Source of the DNA: an uncultured Oscillospiraceae bacterium
Lineage (GTDB): Bacteria; Bacillota; Clostridia; Oscillospirales; Acutalibacteraceae
Length of the DNA stretch: 64,000 bases
NCBI GenBank assembly: GCA_900554335.1
Contig: USGT01000003.1
Span: 87,858 to 151,857, forward strand
Reading direction: 5' to 3'
Shown: positions 61,779 through 64,000 of the stretch, piece after piece
How positions within the stretch are numbered: position 1 is the first letter of the stretch
How the letters are laid out: each line of letters starts with the position of its first letter
The notes under the pieces: generated by a model
What the model saw: only the letters and a program-made list of their open reading frames with translations
Databases searched by the model: none
Told to the model about the DNA's origin: nothing
Made by a program: the position numbers and the translations under genes

Positions 61779-61976
61779 TTATTATCTATATTTAGATTTT
61801 TTTCTAAATACCCATTACTCATAAATCCAAAGTTTACTGCTTGTATAAAATTTTCAGGTATACACAACTCGTTTTTTTCAATTGAATATGCAGGGACCTC
61901 AAGAAGCCTCATTGGGTCATTTTCAATTACATTTATAGTCTTTTTCGTATCCGTATCTACAAAGTCAAAATTAGTT
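61779..61976 (-). pseudogene. Unidentified minus-strand gene fragment
   Basis: A 66-codon stretch bounded by a stop upstream and running into the antisense of the tail fragment. It reads like real protein (FDFVDTDTKKTINVIENDP, then MRLLEVPAYSIEKNELCIPE) with balanced composition, but has no start signal and breaks exactly at the tail fragment's stop. Probably a gene remnant joined by deletion. Family not recognised. Confidence 0.3.
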
Positions 61977-62018
61977 TATTTTATCATGTACGGAAATTTT
62001 TTGAATGAATTTCGAGCC

Positions 62019-62053
62019 TTGATTTTTAGGTACATTTAGTTTATAATATGTAC
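62019..62053 (+). promoter_or_regulatory. AbiE promoter with flanking inverted repeat
   Basis: TTGATT (62019-62024), 17-bp spacer, TATAAT (62042-62047). GTACA (62030-62034) and TGTAC (62049-62053) form an inverted repeat around the -10. AbiEi antitoxins are known to repress their own promoters through inverted repeats, so this is a likely operator. Confidence 0.6.
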
Positions 62054-62080
62054 TTGAAAATAAAAATTAAGAGGTGAAAA

Positions 62081-62674
62081 ATGAATAAAAAAGAAATAAT
62101 CCGAAAAATTATAAAGGATAATAACGGAATTTTATTATCTAAAAATCTTTCAGACAATGATATATCTCTTCAATATATAAGCGAAATGGTAAAAGATGGT
62201 GAAATTTTCAAATCAGAAAATGGTGTATATTTTTCTACCGATACGTTCGAAGACGAGATGTTTACTATTCAAACAAGATACCCAAAGTGCGTATTTTCTC
62301 ACGAAACAGCTTTATATTTGCATGATTTAAGTGACCGTGACCCTCTTGAATACTCTGTAACTTTAAGTTCTGATTCAAATAGAAGTTCAATAAAAAAATT
62401 CAATGTAAAAGTTTACTCTATAAAAAATGAACTTTTAAATCTTGGTATTATTACATTACCAACTGTGTTTGGGAGGAAAATTAATACATACAATCCAGAA
62501 AGGACTATTTGCGATATTGTAAGAAATAAAAGTCGGATTGAAATTGGAATTTTTTCTGATGCTATTAAAAAATATATCACACGAAATAACAAAAACATTC
62601 CATTGTTAATGCAATACGCTGAAAAATTCAGAATACAAAAGAAAATAAGAGAATATTTGGAGGTTTTAATTTGA
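62081..62674 (+). CDS. abiEi: AbiEi-type antitoxin of a type IV toxin-antitoxin system
   Basis: 197 residues, ATG after AGAGGTG. N-terminal winged helix (~1-55: KEIIRKIIKDNNGILLSK through ENGVYFS) as in AbiEi_4-type domains, then the C-terminal antitoxin domain with SHETALYLHDLSDRDP and NPERTICDIVRN. Known role: binds its promoter as a repressor and counters AbiEii without direct contact. Its TGA stop overlaps the TTG start expected for the toxin. Intact. Confidence 0.85.
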   Translation: MNKKEIIRKIIKDNNGILLSKNLSDNDISLQYISEMVKDGEIFKSENGVYFSTDTFEDEMFTIQTRYPKCVFSHETALYLHDLSDRDPLEYSVTLSSDSNRSSIKKFNVKVYSIKNELLNLGIITLPTVFGRKINTYNPERTICDIVRNKSRIEIGIFSDAIKKYITRNNKNIPLLMQYAEKFRIQKKIREYLEVLI

Positions 62675-63510
62675 ACTCATCACGATAATTAAAAGCTAAA
62701 ATTAGAAATTTAGCAACAGAAAATAATATTTCGGCACAAGTACTTTTAAGAATTTACATGATGGAACACCTGCTTGAAAGAATTTCCGTTTCACCATACA
62801 AAGATAAATTTATAATAAAAGGCGGTATTTTAATATCTTCACTTTTAGGAATCAGTAAACGTGTTACTGTCGATATAGATACTACTGTGAGGAATCTAAA
62901 AATTGAAAAAGACAATGTTTCTAAAGTATTTAACGAATTAATATTAATAGACATAAACGATGGTGTTACATTTGACATAATAAAAATATCAGATATAAGA
63001 CTTGAAGATATATACCCCGGTATGAGAATATCTATTGTTTGTAATTATGAAGGACTTAAAATCCCTATTAGTGTAGATATTACTGCCGGAGATAAGATTA
63101 CTCCAAAAGAAATAGATTATAAATATCCTTTAATGTTTGAAGATAAAAAAATAGACATTTTAGCTTATAACTTAGAAACTGTTTTAGCTGAAAAATTACA
63201 TACAATTTTATCAAGAGGAATTGCAAGCACTCGTCTTAGAGATTACTATGATTTATGGATTTTACATAAATTAAAGGAAAATGAAATTAACAAAAAATAT
63301 TTAAAAGAGGCTCTTTTGGCTACCACACAAAAAAGAGAAACTCCACATATACTAAATGAATATTCATCAATACTAAATCAAATAAAAAACGATAAACAAA
63401 TAAGTACCTTATGTAGTAAGTATCAAAAAGAATACTCATATGCACAAGGGGTAGAGTTAAACGCTATATGTGATTTGATTTTAGAAATTATGGATTCTAT
63501 GCTTTGTTAG
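62671..63510 (+). pseudogene. abiEii: AbiEii-type nucleotidyltransferase toxin with an early in-frame stop
   Basis: Expected start: TTG at 62671-62673, eight bases after TTTGGAGG and overlapping the antitoxin stop. Five codons later (62686-62688) a TAA interrupts an otherwise perfect AbiEii N-terminus (LKAKIRNLATENNISAQVLL). After it the frame is open to 63510. The first ATG is 62758, without a ribosome site, giving 250 residues. Catalytic core intact: KGGILISSLLG and DID (D39, D41 from that ATG), and later EKLHTILSRG and RLRDYYDLW. Known: AbiEii is a GTP-dependent nucleotidyltransferase toxin. Here about 30 N-terminal residues are lost unless the stop is read through or initiation occurs at 62758. 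Confidence 0.75.
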
Positions 63511-63531
63511 AAATAATTATATTTTCTGCGT

Positions 63532-63755
63532 TTAAAAAGGCAAAGATTTTCTATCAATAAATTTAACTGAAAGCATAGATAATTCTTTAAATAACTGTGA
63601 AAACATGGCGAGAGCATCGGCAGCATCGTCATGTTTTGCTTTTACTGTTTATCAATAGATTCTTCTAGGTAAGGTGCAACTAAAAAATATCTTCCCTATT
63701 TGAGGAACAATATCAGCCTTATTTTTAAAAATATATGATGTTTTATTCCGCACAT
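63532..63755 (-). pseudogene. Frameshifted 3' end of a phage terminase large subunit
   Basis: On the minus strand, three adjacent reading frames each give plausible pieces: NKADIVPQIGKIF (from ~63755), then VAPYLEESIDKQ in a shifted frame, then VKAKHDDAADALAMFSQLF to a stop at 63532-63534. HDDAADALAM is the typical final nuclease-domain motif of TerL. At least two frameshifts separate the pieces. No complete terminase remains. Confidence 0.6.
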
Positions 63756-64000
63756 AGATAAAAATAAATACTCATAATATTTTGGTATATGAATACTTTA
63801 TCTTTTTTGTTGTCTAGATGTTGAATATATATTTGTCGATTAGTTTATTAAGTAGCCTTTTTGTTCCTAGCTAATCATAGATATTCTCCTTTTCTGCAAA
63901 TAAAATAATTATATTTGCATTTAAGCAGTTAAACTGCAAGTATTTTAAAAATGTAACCCTTTCTCGGCTAAAAGATAGGATTACATTTATTTTTATGTTT
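63756..64000. other. AT-rich end of window with two palindromes
   Basis: No gene seen. Contains GCAGTT-A-AACTGC (63925-63937, perfect) and a hairpin AATGTAA (63950-63956) with TTACATT (63981-63987) followed by T-rich sequence on both strands, a possible bidirectional terminator. Confidence 0.4.

Noticed and set aside
61761..62039. 92-codon plus-strand frame
   Set aside because: No ribosome site, hydrophobic antisense of the minus-strand fragment, and it overlaps the AbiE promoter.
60295..64000. Second attachment-site copy of the tRNA 3' end
   Set aside because: No repeat of the T-arm/acceptor sequence was seen downstream within the window; it may lie beyond it.

Overview
The window is a piece of chromosome from an AT-rich, Gram-positive anaerobe of the class Clostridia. 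The evidence is housekeeping gene content (PFOR/NifJ, heterodimeric ABC exporter, class II aldolase, DegV, DacF-like carboxypeptidase, class B sortase), strong AGGAGG-type ribosome binding sites, frequent GTG/TTG starts and many U-tract terminators. Several BspA-type leucine-rich-repeat proteins fit a host- or gut-associated lifestyle, but the species cannot be named from the sequence.

Layout. 1-2.6 kb: an AroE-AroK fusion (cut by the window edge), aroQ and a secreted LRR protein. 2.6-7.7 kb (minus strand): a U32 tRNA-hydroxylation-type protein and a heterodimeric ABC exporter with complementary degenerate ATP sites. 7.7-11.9 kb: two secreted proteins of unknown role flanking rpsT, a DegV protein and rplM-rpsI. 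11.9-18.8 kb: proS, nifJ, a 40-residue cysteine-rich membrane microprotein on the minus strand, and a phosphohexomutase. 18.8-22.3 kb: two tandem paralogues with a conserved N-terminal domain, a coiled coil and an LRR tail. 22.3-26.7 kb: tgt, a nucleoside deoxyribosyltransferase-like protein and the lysine/DAP operon asd-dapA-dapB. 26.9-36.1 kb: queA, rpsB-tsf with a structured leader, pgi, rpmF, der, plsY, a histidine phosphatase and typA. 36.1-40.9 kb (minus): uvrB-uvrA. 41.0-48.5 kb: a tight operon of an ABC-2 exporter, tcdA, recJ, rel and a metallo-beta-lactamase-fold hydrolase. 48.5-57.5 kb: a zinc-ribbon protein, sortase B, def and a 2320-residue repeat-rich surface protein. 57.5-60.1 kb: an XRE regulator, a penicillin-binding carboxypeptidase and fba.

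60.2-64 kb is different in character. A tRNA-Thr(CGT) gene is followed by the remains of an integrated phage-like element: iterated 9-bp repeats, the C-terminal end of a tyrosine integrase, a small XRE repressor, a 5'-truncated fibronectin-III tail-protein fragment and a frameshifted terminase end. Within this debris lies an AbiE-type type IV toxin-antitoxin pair. Its antitoxin gene is intact. The normal toxin start, which overlaps the antitoxin stop, is followed five codons later by an in-frame TAA, so the toxin appears disarmed or 5'-shortened.

No CRISPR array, rRNA operon or complete mobile element was seen. The least understood items are the tandem coiled-coil/LRR paralogues, the cysteine-rich microprotein, the giant surface protein beside sortase B, and the decayed tRNA-Thr island with its broken toxin.
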